Shown here in pieces: positions 53,373 to 61,613 of a stretch of 64,000 nucleotides of DNA. The number at the start of each line of letters is the position of its first letter. Position 1 is the stretch's first letter. The stretch is from Sulfurospirillum tamanense (GTDB taxonomy: Bacteria > Campylobacterota > Campylobacteria > Campylobacterales > Campylobacteraceae). The DNA lies in contig NZ_JAFHKK010000008.1 in the NCBI RefSeq assembly GCF_016937535.1, forward strand, positions 23,292-87,291, written 5' to 3'. The position numbers and the translations under genes are program-made. Under the pieces are notes generated by a model. It did not search any database, was not told where the DNA came from, and worked only from the letters and a program-made list of their open reading frames with translations.

Positions 53373-54575
53373 TTACTCATTGCGTAGGGTTTCTAGCACA
53401 TTCACTTGCGTTGCTTTTTTGGCTGGATAATAAGACGAAAAAGCAACGACGCCACCTGCTCCAAGGACAATCAACCAAAAATCTTTCAAAGAGAGTTCTA
53501 GCGGAAGCCTTGCCGAACCGTACACATCCGCAGGGAGATTAACAATATCAAAAGATCCCAAAAGCCAAATGCCAAGCCCGCCAAGACAAACCCCCAGCAA
53601 AACACCGCTTCCGCCAATGATAATGCCTAAAATAAAAAAGGTTTGCTTGATTTCGCGCTTGTAAACCCCCAAAGAAAGCAACAAGGCAATCTCCTGACGG
53701 CGGTTCATAACAGTCATAAGGAGTGAACTGATGATATTTAAAGAAGCAACCAAAATAATAAGCATCAAAACAATAAACAAAGCACGCTTTTCAAGGGCAA
53801 GAGCTGAGAAAAAATTTCCATTTTGTTGCCACCATCCCACGGCGCGTAAATGAGAAGGAAGAATGGCTGAGAGGATTTCAATATCCTTAAAAGGGTCGCT
53901 AGAGTGCAAATGCACCCCATCATACGCTCCCTCAGCGTAGCCAAGCACCTTCGCAAGAGAACTAACGGGCGTATACATGTATGTTTTATCATACGCCAAA
54001 AGACCTGATTGAAAAGTAGCCTTATGGGAAAAACGCTTCATTTTTGGCATTAAAGAGAGACCACCAGGCTCAGCGTGGGTAAACAACACCATTAGTCGCT
54101 CGTCTACCTCTAGCAGGAATTCATCTACGATTCCCTTGCCAGCCAAAAATTCAAACTCCTCCAGTGTTGCTTCGCCCATTCCCTCAGCCACAACGGTGTT
54201 GATGTGTTTTTCTTTTTCCATATCCACCCCGAACATCAAAGCGCCTTCAAGTTTTTGGCCACGTCGCAGCATGACTTGGGATGAGATATAGGGACTGGCT
54301 TTAAGATGAGGCATTTGGTCTAAAATTGCCTCCACATCTTTTACATGTACGCCTCCGGGCATAAAAGTCGTCACTGTAATGGGGTAGTTCATTGTGAAAA
54401 GTTTGCGTTGGAACTCTTTATCAAAACCATTCATGATGGCCATAGCAACAAGCAACACCATCACACCGACAGCTACGCCCAAAAAAGCCAAAAAAGCACT
54501 AATAGAGATAAAGGGTTGGCTTTTGTCAAAGCGGAGGTATTTGGAAACCAAAAACCTCCTAATGTCGTGATTCAC
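53373..54575 (-). CDS. lolE: LolC/LolE-family ABC transporter permease
   Basis: This 400-residue permease has one N-terminal membrane segment (ISISAFLAFLGVAVGVMVLLVAMAIMNGF), a large MacB-like periplasmic domain (residues about 45-260) and three C-terminal segments (LFIVLMLIILVASLNIISSLLM, FFILGIIIGGSGVLLGVCLGGLGIWLLG, FWLIVLGAGGVVAFSS). RRQEIALLLSLGVYKREIKQTFF is the coupling helix region of FtsX-like permeases. It is the lipoprotein-releasing type that passes cargo to LolA, whose gene lies 2.7 kb away. No ATPase gene (lolD) is in the window. It is nine bases after secA. Confidence 0.88.
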   Translation of the reverse strand: MNHDIRRFLVSKYLRFDKSQPFISISAFLAFLGVAVGVMVLLVAMAIMNGFDKEFQRKLFTMNYPITVTTFMPGGVHVKDVEAILDQMPHLKASPYISSQVMLRRGQKLEGALMFGVDMEKEKHINTVVAEGMGEATLEEFEFLAGKGIVDEFLLEVDERLMVLFTHAEPGGLSLMPKMKRFSHKATFQSGLLAYDKTYMYTPVSSLAKVLGYAEGAYDGVHLHSSDPFKDIEILSAILPSHLRAVGWWQQNGNFFSALALEKRALFIVLMLIILVASLNIISSLLMTVMNRRQEIALLLSLGVYKREIKQTFFILGIIIGGSGVLLGVCLGGLGIWLLGSFDIVNLPADVYGSARLPLELSLKDFWLIVLGAGGVVAFSSYYPAKKATQVNVLETLRNE

Positions 54576-54584
54576 CTACTTCCC

Positions 54585-57188
54585 TTACGCCAAAATACCG
54601 CGTTTTGGGCCACTTTTTCCGCAACAGACTTTGTATTTTTTACCACTACCGCATGGGCATGGGTCATTACGGGGGATTTTTTTCTCTACTGCGCCCTCTG
54701 TGCTAGCCGACTCGTGCTCCAAGCGCGCACCTTCGTTTTGTTGCGCCTCCATGCGTCGAATCATCTCTTCCATTTTAGCCCGCTCTTCCTCGGCTTTTTC
54801 ATCGCGCAAACGGATGCGCTGCAGGGTTTTAATGCTTTCGAATTTAATGCGCTCTACCAACTCCATAAAAAGATTATAGCTCTCTTTTTTGTACTCAGTC
54901 AGGGGGTCTTTTTGGTTGTATCCGCGAAGCCCAATGCCTGTTTTCAGGATATCCATTTGATACAAATGCTCTCGCCATGCGTTGTCAAGCACTTGAAGGT
55001 ATAAAATACGTTCAATTTCATGACGTTGCACTTTGTCTACTACAGCCATTTTTGTCTCATAATTTTCTTTGAGTTTGGCTGTAACTTCTTCCAAAAGCAC
55101 ATCATAATCCAACCCTTTAAGGCTTTGCGCGTCCAAAGCAAGACCCATGTCGTTTTGTATCAAAGCACTTAGTCTCTCTAGGTCATACTCTTCCTTGAGT
55201 CCACCCTCAAAAATCTCTGCACGTTGCAGTGCGCCTGCGACGTATTCTAAACGAATTTCTTCAATCTTCCCCTCAATGTTATACTCAGGATTAAGCAAAT
55301 CATTGCGGAAATTGTAAATTGTTTTGCGCTGTTGATTTGCCACATCATCATACTCAAGCAAATGCTTTCGGGATTCAAAGTGCAGGTTTTCCACTTTCTT
55401 TTGGGCATTTTCTACCGCGCGTGTTACCATACGCGATTCGATACTCTCGCCTTCTTCAATCCCAAGCCGTTCCATGATGGCTTTAATGCGATCGCTCCCA
55501 AAAATGCGGAGTAAATTATCTTCTAGGCTTAGATAAAACCGGCTTTGCCCAGGATCCCCTTGGCGTCCTGCGCGTCCGCGAAGCTGGTTATCAATCCGTC
55601 TGCTCTCGTGGCGTTCTGTGGCAATGATATACAACCCACCCAAAGCTTTGACTTCGTCGGTGAGCTTAATGTCCACCCCGCGTCCAGCCATATTTGTAGC
55701 AATGGTTACCGCCCCTTTAATGCCAGCATTTTGGATAATTTGTGCTTCTTTTTCATGGTTCTTGGCATTCAATACCGCATGGGCTATCTTTTCTTTTTTA
55801 AGCAATGCATGCAAATGCTCACTCTTTTCAATCGACGCTGTTCCCACAAGTACGGGCTGACCTAACACATTGGCACGCTTAATCTCTTCAACAACGGCCG
55901 CAAATTTTTCTCTTTCTGTTTTATAAATAAGATCATTTTTATCTTCACGAACAACTGTTACATTGGTGGGAATCGAAACAACATTGAGCTTATAAATCTG
56001 CGCAAATTCCGTTGCTTCGGTTTGGGCCGTGCCTGTCATACCTGCGAGTTTTTCATACATGCGAAAATAGTTTTGAAAAGTAATGTCTGCTAACGTTTGA
56101 GACTCTTCTTGAATCGCTACGCCCTCTTTTGCCTCTAAGGCCTGGTGTAATCCTTCACTAAAACGACGCCCTTCACTCAAACGCCCCGTAAATTCATCAA
56201 CAATGATAACCTCACCCTCTTTGACCACATAGTCCACATCTTTTTCAAACAGGTTTTGCGCTTTTAAAGCTTGGTCAAGGTGGTGAGAAAGAACGGCATT
56301 TTCCATGCTGTAAAGATTGTCGACCCCAAACAACTCTTCTGCTCTTGTGATACCCTCTTCCGTCATCACAATAGTACGGTTTTTTTCATCGACCGTAAAA
56401 TCACCGTTGGATGGCTCGCCTTCTTTGGGAATTTCACCTCGTGTTAGTTTTGCCGCCACATCATTGGCTCGCTTGTAGCTATCTAGTGTGCGGTTGGTTG
56501 GACCAGAGATAATTAGCGGCGTACGTGCCTCATCGATTAAAATGGAGTCAACCTCATCTACAATGACATAATGGTGTTTGCGCTGGGCTTTGTCTTTGGC
56601 GTGGTATTTCATGTTGTCACGCAAGTAATCAAACCCAAATTCATTGTTTGTGCCGTAGGTGATATCGGACTCATACTGTGCTTTGCGCAATGCCTCATCG
56701 TGCAATCCTGCGACAATCACGCCAACGCTTAGACCCAAAAATTCGTAAATTTTACCCATGTCTGCCGCGTCACGCTTGGCCAAGTAATCATTCACCGTAA
56801 CAACATGCACTCCTTTGCCCGTCATGGCATTAAGCACCACCGGAAGGGTTGCTACCAGAGTCTTTCCCTCACCCGTTTTCATTTCGGCGATATTGCCCTC
56901 ATGCAACACCAACCCACCAATGAGCTGCACATCAAAATGGCGCATCCCCGTGGTGCGTTTGCTCACTTCCCTAACAATAGCAAACACATCTGTCAACACG
57001 GAATCTAAAGTTGCTTTTTCTTCATTGACACGTTTTTTCAATACCGCAAAGGCTTCTTTTAAACCCTCATCATCCATTGCCTCATAAGTGCTCTCAAGGG
57101 CATTAATAGCTTCAACACGCTTTTTGTAACGCTTAACTTCTCGGTCGTTTTGGGTCCCAAATAACTTTTGGGCAAATTGTAAAAACAT
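54585..57188 (-). CDS. secA: preprotein translocase ATPase SecA
   Basis: SecA drives Sec-dependent export. This 867-residue protein starts [20 protein letters not shown]. Walker A is [14 protein letters not shown], the DEAD-like Walker B is [15 protein letters not shown], and motif VI is [21 protein letters not shown]. The zinc-binding C-terminus [17 protein letters not shown] binds SecB/ribosome. It is full length. The gene is divergent from lolA and followed by the Lol permease on the same strand. Confidence 0.97.
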   Translation of the reverse strand: MFLQFAQKLFGTQNDREVKRYKKRVEAINALESTYEAMDDEGLKEAFAVLKKRVNEEKATLDSVLTDVFAIVREVSKRTTGMRHFDVQLIGGLVLHEGNIAEMKTGEGKTLVATLPVVLNAMTGKGVHVVTVNDYLAKRDAADMGKIYEFLGLSVGVIVAGLHDEALRKAQYESDITYGTNNEFGFDYLRDNMKYHAKDKAQRKHHYVIVDEVDSILIDEARTPLIISGPTNRTLDSYKRANDVAAKLTRGEIPKEGEPSNGDFTVDEKNRTIVMTEEGITRAEELFGVDNLYSMENAVLSHHLDQALKAQNLFEKDVDYVVKEGEVIIVDEFTGRLSEGRRFSEGLHQALEAKEGVAIQEESQTLADITFQNYFRMYEKLAGMTGTAQTEATEFAQIYKLNVVSIPTNVTVVREDKNDLIYKTEREKFAAVVEEIKRANVLGQPVLVGTASIEKSEHLHALLKKEKIAHAVLNAKNHEKEAQIIQNAGIKGAVTIATNMAGRGVDIKLTDEVKALGGLYIIATERHESRRIDNQLRGRAGRQGDPGQSRFYLSLEDNLLRIFGSDRIKAIMERLGIEEGESIESRMVTRAVENAQKKVENLHFESRKHLLEYDDVANQQRKTIYNFRNDLLNPEYNIEGKIEEIRLEYVAGALQRAEIFEGGLKEEYDLERLSALIQNDMGLALDAQSLKGLDYDVLLEEVTAKLKENYETKMAVVDKVQRHEIERILYLQVLDNAWREHLYQMDILKTGIGLRGYNQKDPLTEYKKESYNLFMELVERIKFESIKTLQRIRLRDEKAEEERAKMEEMIRRMEAQQNEGARLEHESASTEGAVEKKIPRNDPCPCGSGKKYKVCCGKSGPKRGILA

Positions 57189-57277
57189 GAATTTACCTTA
57201 CATTTTTTGGGGCGATTGTAACACACTTTACCCCTGCGTTGAATAAAACCTGCTAAAATGCGACAAAAGGAGAAAAA

Positions 57278-57778
57278 ATGCGTATTTTATGGTTACTACT
57301 TTTGGGATTATCCTTGCATGCGAGTGCGTTTGAGACCCTTTCGAGCACATTCAAACAAACCCTAAGTTCCCCTGAGGGAACGACGATTGTTTACCACGGC
57401 ACCCTTCATGCCAATGCCCACAACCAAGCCCTATGGTCCTACACGCAACCCATTGAAAAGCAGATTTATTTTAATGATACCGCAGTGCTGATTGTTGAAC
57501 CCGAGCTCGAACAGGCCATCAGCACTTCCTTGGAGACGACTCAAAATTTGGCGCTTTTTTTGCAAGAAGCCTCTGGCAAAAAAACGCACACCGTTGAGCA
57601 CGAGGGGGTGGTTTACACCATCACCTTTCAAGACAATCTCCCCTACACGGTGACGTATCAGGATGTTTTGGAAAATAACGTTGTTATTGAATTTTCAAAC
57701 GTCGAGCTAAACGAACCTTTACCTTTGGATATTTTTCTTCCTCATGTTCCTTCGCATTTTGATAAAATCCGTCAATAA
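57278..57778 (+). CDS. lolA: outer-membrane lipoprotein carrier protein LolA
   Basis: This 166-residue periplasmic chaperone carries lipoproteins to the outer membrane. It has a signal peptide (MRILWLLLLGLSLHASA). The half-barrel is divergent, but TLSSTFKQTLSSPEGTTIVYHGTLHAN, ALWSYTQPIEKQIYFNDTAVLIVEPELEQAI and VYTITFQDNLPYTVTYQDVL fit LolA. AAAAGGAGAAAAA lies before the ATG, with a -10-like TAAAAT at 57254-57259. It is divergent from secA. Confidence 0.88.
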   Translation: MRILWLLLLGLSLHASAFETLSSTFKQTLSSPEGTTIVYHGTLHANAHNQALWSYTQPIEKQIYFNDTAVLIVEPELEQAISTSLETTQNLALFLQEASGKKTHTVEHEGVVYTITFQDNLPYTVTYQDVLENNVVIEFSNVELNEPLPLDIFLPHVPSHFDKIRQ

Positions 57779-57786
57779 CATTTGCA

Positions 57787-58179
57787 TTAGGGCTTAACGC
57801 ACAGCCCTTCTCGCTTTAGGGCTTCGATGATTTCTTCAACCTTTGGGTTTTTTACTAACCCTAATGCATGGATATAAACCGCATCAATGTCCACCCCGTG
57901 TTCTTTAGCGCTAAAGCTTCTAAGGGTTTGTTTTAACGACTCCTTGCCTTTAGAAGTAAGCAAATCTTCGGCAAAAAAACTGCCGATCACCACATTGAGC
58001 GCATCGACAACTTTAAAACTCTCTTCTTCTACATAGCGCCCTTCAATCATCAAATCCATGCTGATTTTCAGGGTTTCAAGGTTGCCTTTCTTACTGTACA
58101 GGTCACTCTCAAATTTTTCCAAGTGCAAAGTTTGCGCCCACAATCCCAAGGGGATAAGTCCCAAAAATAACCATTTCAT
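57787..58179 (-). CDS. exported FliL-like protein
   Basis: This 130-residue protein has a signal peptide (MKWLFLGLIPLGLWA, cleaved near residue 16). The mature part has the arrangement of the C-terminal FliL domain: SFKVVDALNVVIGSFFAEDLLTSKGKESLKQTLRSF then IDAVYIHALGLVKNP. It has no membrane helix of its own. A role at the flagellar motor or in the envelope is possible but not shown. It is convergent with lolA (8-base gap) and preceded by remnants of a toxin gene; AAAGGAAAACA before the ATG is its ribosome-binding site. Confidence 0.7.
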   Translation of the reverse strand: MKWLFLGLIPLGLWAQTLHLEKFESDLYSKKGNLETLKISMDLMIEGRYVEEESFKVVDALNVVIGSFFAEDLLTSKGKESLKQTLRSFSAKEHGVDIDAVYIHALGLVKNPKVEEIIEALKREGLCVKP

Positions 58180-58194
58180 TGTTTTCCTTTGTTT

Positions 58195-58263
58195 TTAGTA
58201 GACTTCTTTGTCGATTTCTTCTAATTCTTTAAAAGTAGCCTTAGGAATAATAATTTTAAACAT
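58195..58263 (-). pseudogene. truncated RelE/ParE-like toxin remnant
   Basis: The ATG at 58263 opens a 22-codon frame, MFKIIIPKATFKELEEIDKEVY, then TAA. This resembles the first strand and helix of a RelE-type mRNA-interferase toxin and then stops; the catalytic part is missing. The frame runs straight into the ribosome-binding site of the FliL-like gene. It lies 18 bases after the frameshifted antitoxin gene, the usual antitoxin-toxin order. The family match rests on a short segment. Confidence 0.5.
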
Positions 58264-58280
58264 CAGCTTAGTCCAAGCCT

Positions 58281-58491
58281 TTATGCTACCTCTTCAAGAG
58301 AATAAACTTCAGTTTTTCCAGCTTTAAACGCATCGATTCTTTTGTCTGAAATCATTTCATCAAATATATCAAAATACGTACTTACTGCTTTCTCGATGAT
58401 GCAAGTGCGTGAATACTCAAGTTCGCGCGCACAAGAGTCTAAATCAGCCAATAAGTTTTCATCCATTCTAAATGTTTATAGCTTTTTTCAT
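58281..58491 (-). pseudogene. frameshifted ribbon-helix-helix antitoxin
   Basis: From ATG 58491 the frame reads MKKAINI then stops. Removing one A from the run at 58475-58477 would restore MKKAITFRMDENLLADLDSC, a normal ribbon-helix-helix antitoxin start. The remainder (through SRTCIIEKAVSTYFDIFDEMI and EVYSLEEVA) is intact. Translation could still begin at the inner ATG (58466, 61 codons), but that lacks the TFRM beta-strand that touches DNA. It is followed by a truncated RelE-like toxin, so the pair is a decayed toxin-antitoxin module. Confidence 0.6.
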
Positions 58492-58838
58492 CGCGTGTCT
58501 TTTTGTATCTACATTCTACTACAAAAGTTTATAAACTGTTAACAGAACCCCAATCCAATCTCGTGCTTACATGTAAGGCATAAAATACCTTTATGCGCGA
58601 ATGTACTGTTCGATCTCCAATAAATAGAGGCAGGCCGCTTAATTTAAACTTCTTTACGTGCACAACCCCTCAGACTCTCTTCAACCTTGAATGCGCAAAA
58701 TGGCAGTGGTTGTATTTTGATTGCTTAAAGGCAAAGAGATTTACGATACCAGTAGATTTCCAAGGGTGAATGAAAAAAGAATGACTTGAAGTTGAAAATT
58801 AAGGGAGATGAAAGGTGAAAACCCTTTTTTAGCGCTTA
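58492..58838. other. about 350-bp intergenic region between larB and the decayed antitoxin
   Basis: It holds one TTACATGTAA (58567-58576, in TGCTTACATGTAAGGCA). On the plus strand a 58-codon ORF (58593-58769, MRECTVRSPINRGRPLNLNF...) is possible but has no ribosome-binding site or recognisable protein, and it is not called. The rest has no hairpin or promoter that I would defend. It may include debris of the toxin-antitoxin locus. Confidence 0.5.
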
Positions 58839-59585
58839 TCATAAATGATTGATGATGCTAGCGCTATAGGCAGCTCCAAAGCCATTGTCGATATTTACCA
58901 CACTTACACCACTGGCACAACTATTAAGCATTGAAAGAAGAGCGGCCATACCTCCAAAGCTAGCACCATAACCCACACTGGTTGGCACAGCAATAACAGG
59001 TTTATCAACAAGTCCACCGACAACACTAGCAAGTGCGCCTTCCATGCCAGCTATCACAATGACCACTCTTGCATTTTGAATGATATCCAAATGTGCAAAT
59101 AGACGATGAATCCCTGCTACACCCACATCTACAACTTTTTTGACATGATTTCCCAAGATTTTTGCGGTTTCGTAAGCTTCCTCTACAGCATAAAGATCTG
59201 ATGTTCCTGCTGCGATAATTGCGATATAACTTTTCGGTGGAACGATATGTTCACGCTCAATTGTAATGGTTCTTCCTATAACATTGTATTTAGCTTCTGG
59301 TGCTATTGTTTTGACGGCACCATATGCTTGCTCGTTCGCACGAGTAATTAAAATATTGCTCTTTTTATCTAAAAGTTTTTGAGCAATTTGAGCAATTTGA
59401 TCTGGTGTTTTTCTCTCTCCATAAATGACTTCTGGATAGCCCAAACGAATTTGCCTGTGATGATCAATCTTTGCGAAATCAATATCTTCAAAAGGAAGCG
59501 ACTTCATTTTTTTCAGTGCATTTGCGATACTTATATCATCATTTTTAACTGCTTTTAAAAGCTTTTCAATTGTTTGTTCATTCAT
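58839..59585 (-). CDS. larB: nickel-pincer cofactor biosynthesis protein LarB
   Basis: LarB carboxylates and hydrolyses nicotinic-acid adenine dinucleotide, the first step to the Ni-pincer nucleotide used by LarA. This 248-residue protein resembles the N5-CAIR mutase (PurE) fold. The C-terminal part has VVDVGVAGIHRLFAHL, IVIAGMEGALASVVGGLVDKPVIAVPTSVGYGASFGG and VVNIDNGFGAAYSASII. The N-terminal half has FAKIDHHRQIRLGYPEVIYG. It overlaps larE by four bases and is the last gene of larA-larC-larE-larB. Confidence 0.93.
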   Translation of the reverse strand: MNEQTIEKLLKAVKNDDISIANALKKMKSLPFEDIDFAKIDHHRQIRLGYPEVIYGERKTPDQIAQIAQKLLDKKSNILITRANEQAYGAVKTIAPEAKYNVIGRTITIEREHIVPPKSYIAIIAAGTSDLYAVEEAYETAKILGNHVKKVVDVGVAGIHRLFAHLDIIQNARVVIVIAGMEGALASVVGGLVDKPVIAVPTSVGYGASFGGMAALLSMLNSCASGVSVVNIDNGFGAAYSASIINHL

Positions 59586-60397
59586 TTTGATGTTTCCTTT
59601 GAAAGGTGTAAAGATTCTGCAATTGAGTCATGTCTGTAGCCTTCAACATCAAGGGTTACATGTAAAAATCCCAATGATTTAAGATGGGCTCTTAAAACGT
59701 TCAGTCTAGCATCACTAAGAAAACGAATCATCTCGTTTTCTGGCATCTCGATCCGGGCCAACCCATCCTCATAGCGCACACGAAGCTCGCCATACCCTTG
59801 TCTTATCATATATTCTTCAGCGGCACCGACTTTATGAAGTGCTTTTTCCTCTACTTTTTTATCGTATGGAAAACGGGTTAACAAACAGGCATAAGAGGGT
59901 TTACTCCAAGTACTCAGACCCAAATCATGAGAAAGTACGCGAATCTCACTTTTAGTAAGCCCTGCCTCCAAAAGAGGTGTTTTAATACCAAGCTCACCCA
60001 GTGCCGCACGGCCTGGTCTAAATTCTTTAGTATCATCCACATTGCTACCCTCAGCAATAGCATTTAAACCATTTTCTTGCGCCTCTAAAAGGAGTGAAGA
60101 AAAGATAGTACGTTTGCATATATAGCATCTGTTTTTTGGGTTGTTGTGTAAAATTTCATTCCATGGCTTTTGTACTACTTTATGTTTGGCACCTATTTCT
60201 TGTGCAATTTTTTGAGCATCTTTGATTTCCCAGTCTGCAATATAAGGTGTTGAGACCGTAATACCAATGACTTTTTCTCCCAAAACATCATATGCAACTT
60301 TAAGCAAAAATGCACTATCAACGCCACCCGAAAAGGCGACAACAAGACTCTCATAGGAAGATATTATCTGGATTAAATGTTTATATTTTTGATGCAT
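59582..60397 (-). CDS. larE: LarE sulfur transferase, three-cysteine type
   Basis: LarE turns the two carboxylates of the cofactor precursor into thiocarboxylates. This 271-residue PP-loop ATPase has SGGVDSAFLLKVAYDVLG (residues 23-40) and SNVDDTKEFRPGRAAL. Three cysteines line up with the cluster type: Cys91 and Cys94 in NRCYICKRT, and Cys171 in SYACLLTRFPYD. In Lactobacillus the single-Cys LarE gives up that sulfur. In some other bacteria three Cys hold a [4Fe-4S] cluster and the enzyme is catalytic. This one fits the second type. TTACATGTAA lies at 59656-59665 (LHVTLD). It overlaps larC by 17 bases. Confidence 0.92.
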   Translation of the reverse strand: MHQKYKHLIQIISSYESLVVAFSGGVDSAFLLKVAYDVLGEKVIGITVSTPYIADWEIKDAQKIAQEIGAKHKVVQKPWNEILHNNPKNRCYICKRTIFSSLLLEAQENGLNAIAEGSNVDDTKEFRPGRAALGELGIKTPLLEAGLTKSEIRVLSHDLGLSTWSKPSYACLLTRFPYDKKVEEKALHKVGAAEEYMIRQGYGELRVRYEDGLARIEMPENEMIRFLSDARLNVLRAHLKSLGFLHVTLDVEGYRHDSIAESLHLSKETSK

Positions 60398-61604
60398 AGT
60401 TGTTATTTTTCATCATCGCTTTGGTGACACTATCGTACAGGGTAGAGATAGGAACTTTATGCTGTAACGCAGCTTTTTTACACTCTTCATATTCTGCTTT
60501 GTATTTGAGCAATTTACCCTGAGAAAAAACACATTTAATGCTAATTTCACCATATGGGGTAGAGATAGTTTTGATTTCTCGATCCAGCATAATCTTTTGA
60601 ATGGTTGATCGCCTAAGGCCTATCGAAGAAGTTTCAGCAAAGATGATTTCAATCATTTTTGCCTCTTCTTGAGCGTTTACTAAAACGCTAAGCTTAACGC
60701 CTAAACGATTTTTCTTAGTCATAATGGCAGTCGTGTAAACATCTTTTGCCCCTGCATCAAAAAGTCTCTCTTGGACATAGGAGAGGATTTCAGGACTCAT
60801 ATCATCAATGTTGGTTTCTAAAATGATTTCTTCGGGTATGTTTTCAACTTTTTCTTCTATTGTGCCCAAGCAAATACGCAAAATATTGGGGATAGTAAAA
60901 TCTTTATGGCCGATGCCATAACCTATCTTTTCGATGGTTAAGGCGGGGTTTACTGCGTACGTATCCACATTGGTTTTAATGATAGTTGCACCTGTGGGCG
61001 TTGTTGTTTCAAAAGGCACGCGTCCAAAAGTTACAGGAATGTTTTTTAAAATTTCAAGTGTAGCGGGTGCTGGAACGGGCAATGTTCCATGAGCGCACTG
61101 TACAAATCCACTGCCGAGCTCTATTTTTGACGCTATAATTTTATCTACATGTAAAGCTTCCAAGCAAATAGCAGAACCTACAATATCAACAATGGAGTCC
61201 ACTGCACCCACTTCATGAAAAGTAACTTCCAAAGGCTCTTTTCCATGAATTTTTGCCTCAGCCATGGCTACGCACCAAAACATTTTAATGCTTCGTGCTT
61301 TAACATTCTCACTAAGTGCGCTCTTTAAAATCATCGATTCAATGCACTTAAATGTACGATGTTCATAGGGGTGCGTGTGAGTATGCCATACTCTATGATG
61401 GTTGTGTGTCAATGAAATATTTACTTTAGTACCACAAATGCCCATTTTATTTGTTTTTTGAATAGTGAGCGTAAACTCATGATTTAAAGAAAGTTTTGAG
61501 AGCTCTTCTTTTAAATAATGACTATCCACCCCTAGATCTAGCATAGCTCCAAGGTGCATATCACCACTAATGCCGCTAAAACAGTCATAATAAAGAACTC
61601 TCAC
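60381..61604 (-). CDS. larC: nickel insertion protein LarC
   Basis: LarC is the cyclometallase that inserts nickel into the pincer nucleotide with CTP. This 407-residue protein starts MRVLYYDCFSGISGDMHLGA. A histidine cluster (SLTHNHHRVWHTHTHPYEH, residues about 66-84) should bind nickel. FHEVGAVDSIVDIVGSAICLE, LPVPAPATLEILKNIP and ETNIDDMSPEILSYVQERLFDAGAKD follow. In Lactobacillus larC is made through a programmed frameshift; here it is one continuous frame. It sits between larA and larE. A variant repeat, CTACATGTAA, lies near 61146 (LHVDK). Confidence 0.94.
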   Translation of the reverse strand: MRVLYYDCFSGISGDMHLGAMLDLGVDSHYLKEELSKLSLNHEFTLTIQKTNKMGICGTKVNISLTHNHHRVWHTHTHPYEHRTFKCIESMILKSALSENVKARSIKMFWCVAMAEAKIHGKEPLEVTFHEVGAVDSIVDIVGSAICLEALHVDKIIASKIELGSGFVQCAHGTLPVPAPATLEILKNIPVTFGRVPFETTTPTGATIIKTNVDTYAVNPALTIEKIGYGIGHKDFTIPNILRICLGTIEEKVENIPEEIILETNIDDMSPEILSYVQERLFDAGAKDVYTTAIMTKKNRLGVKLSVLVNAQEEAKMIEIIFAETSSIGLRRSTIQKIMLDREIKTISTPYGEISIKCVFSQGKLLKYKAEYEECKKAALQHKVPISTLYDSVTKAMMKNNNYASKI

Positions 61605-61613
61605 ACTTTATCC

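Larger units (their letters stand above)
7144..59665. repeat. dispersed TTACATGTAA palindrome family (22 exact copies)
   Basis: The 10-base palindrome TTACATGTAA occurs exactly at 7144, 7157, 10371, 10773, 12944, 16858, 17081, 17849, 19936, 19979, 20237, 27320, 27973, 31513, 38484, 41240, 42134, 46375, 46475, 49190, 58567 and 59656. The flanks favour CT/CC before and AG/GG after (ideal CTTTACATGTAAAG). One- or two-mismatch copies lie near 6032, 31921, 31979, 34070, 36416, 44405, 49570, 52361, 54341, 61146 and 62513. About 13 exact copies are inside genes, in any frame (LHVK, FTCK, VTCN). The others are between genes, some inside hairpins. Base composition predicts about 0.1 copy here. None occurs in the first 7 kb or in hydABC. 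Confidence 0.92.

Noticed and set aside
58593..58769. Plus-strand ORF of 58 codons
   Set aside because: No ribosome-binding site, and an amino-acid make-up unlike a protein of this genome; kept only as a note in the intergenic entry.
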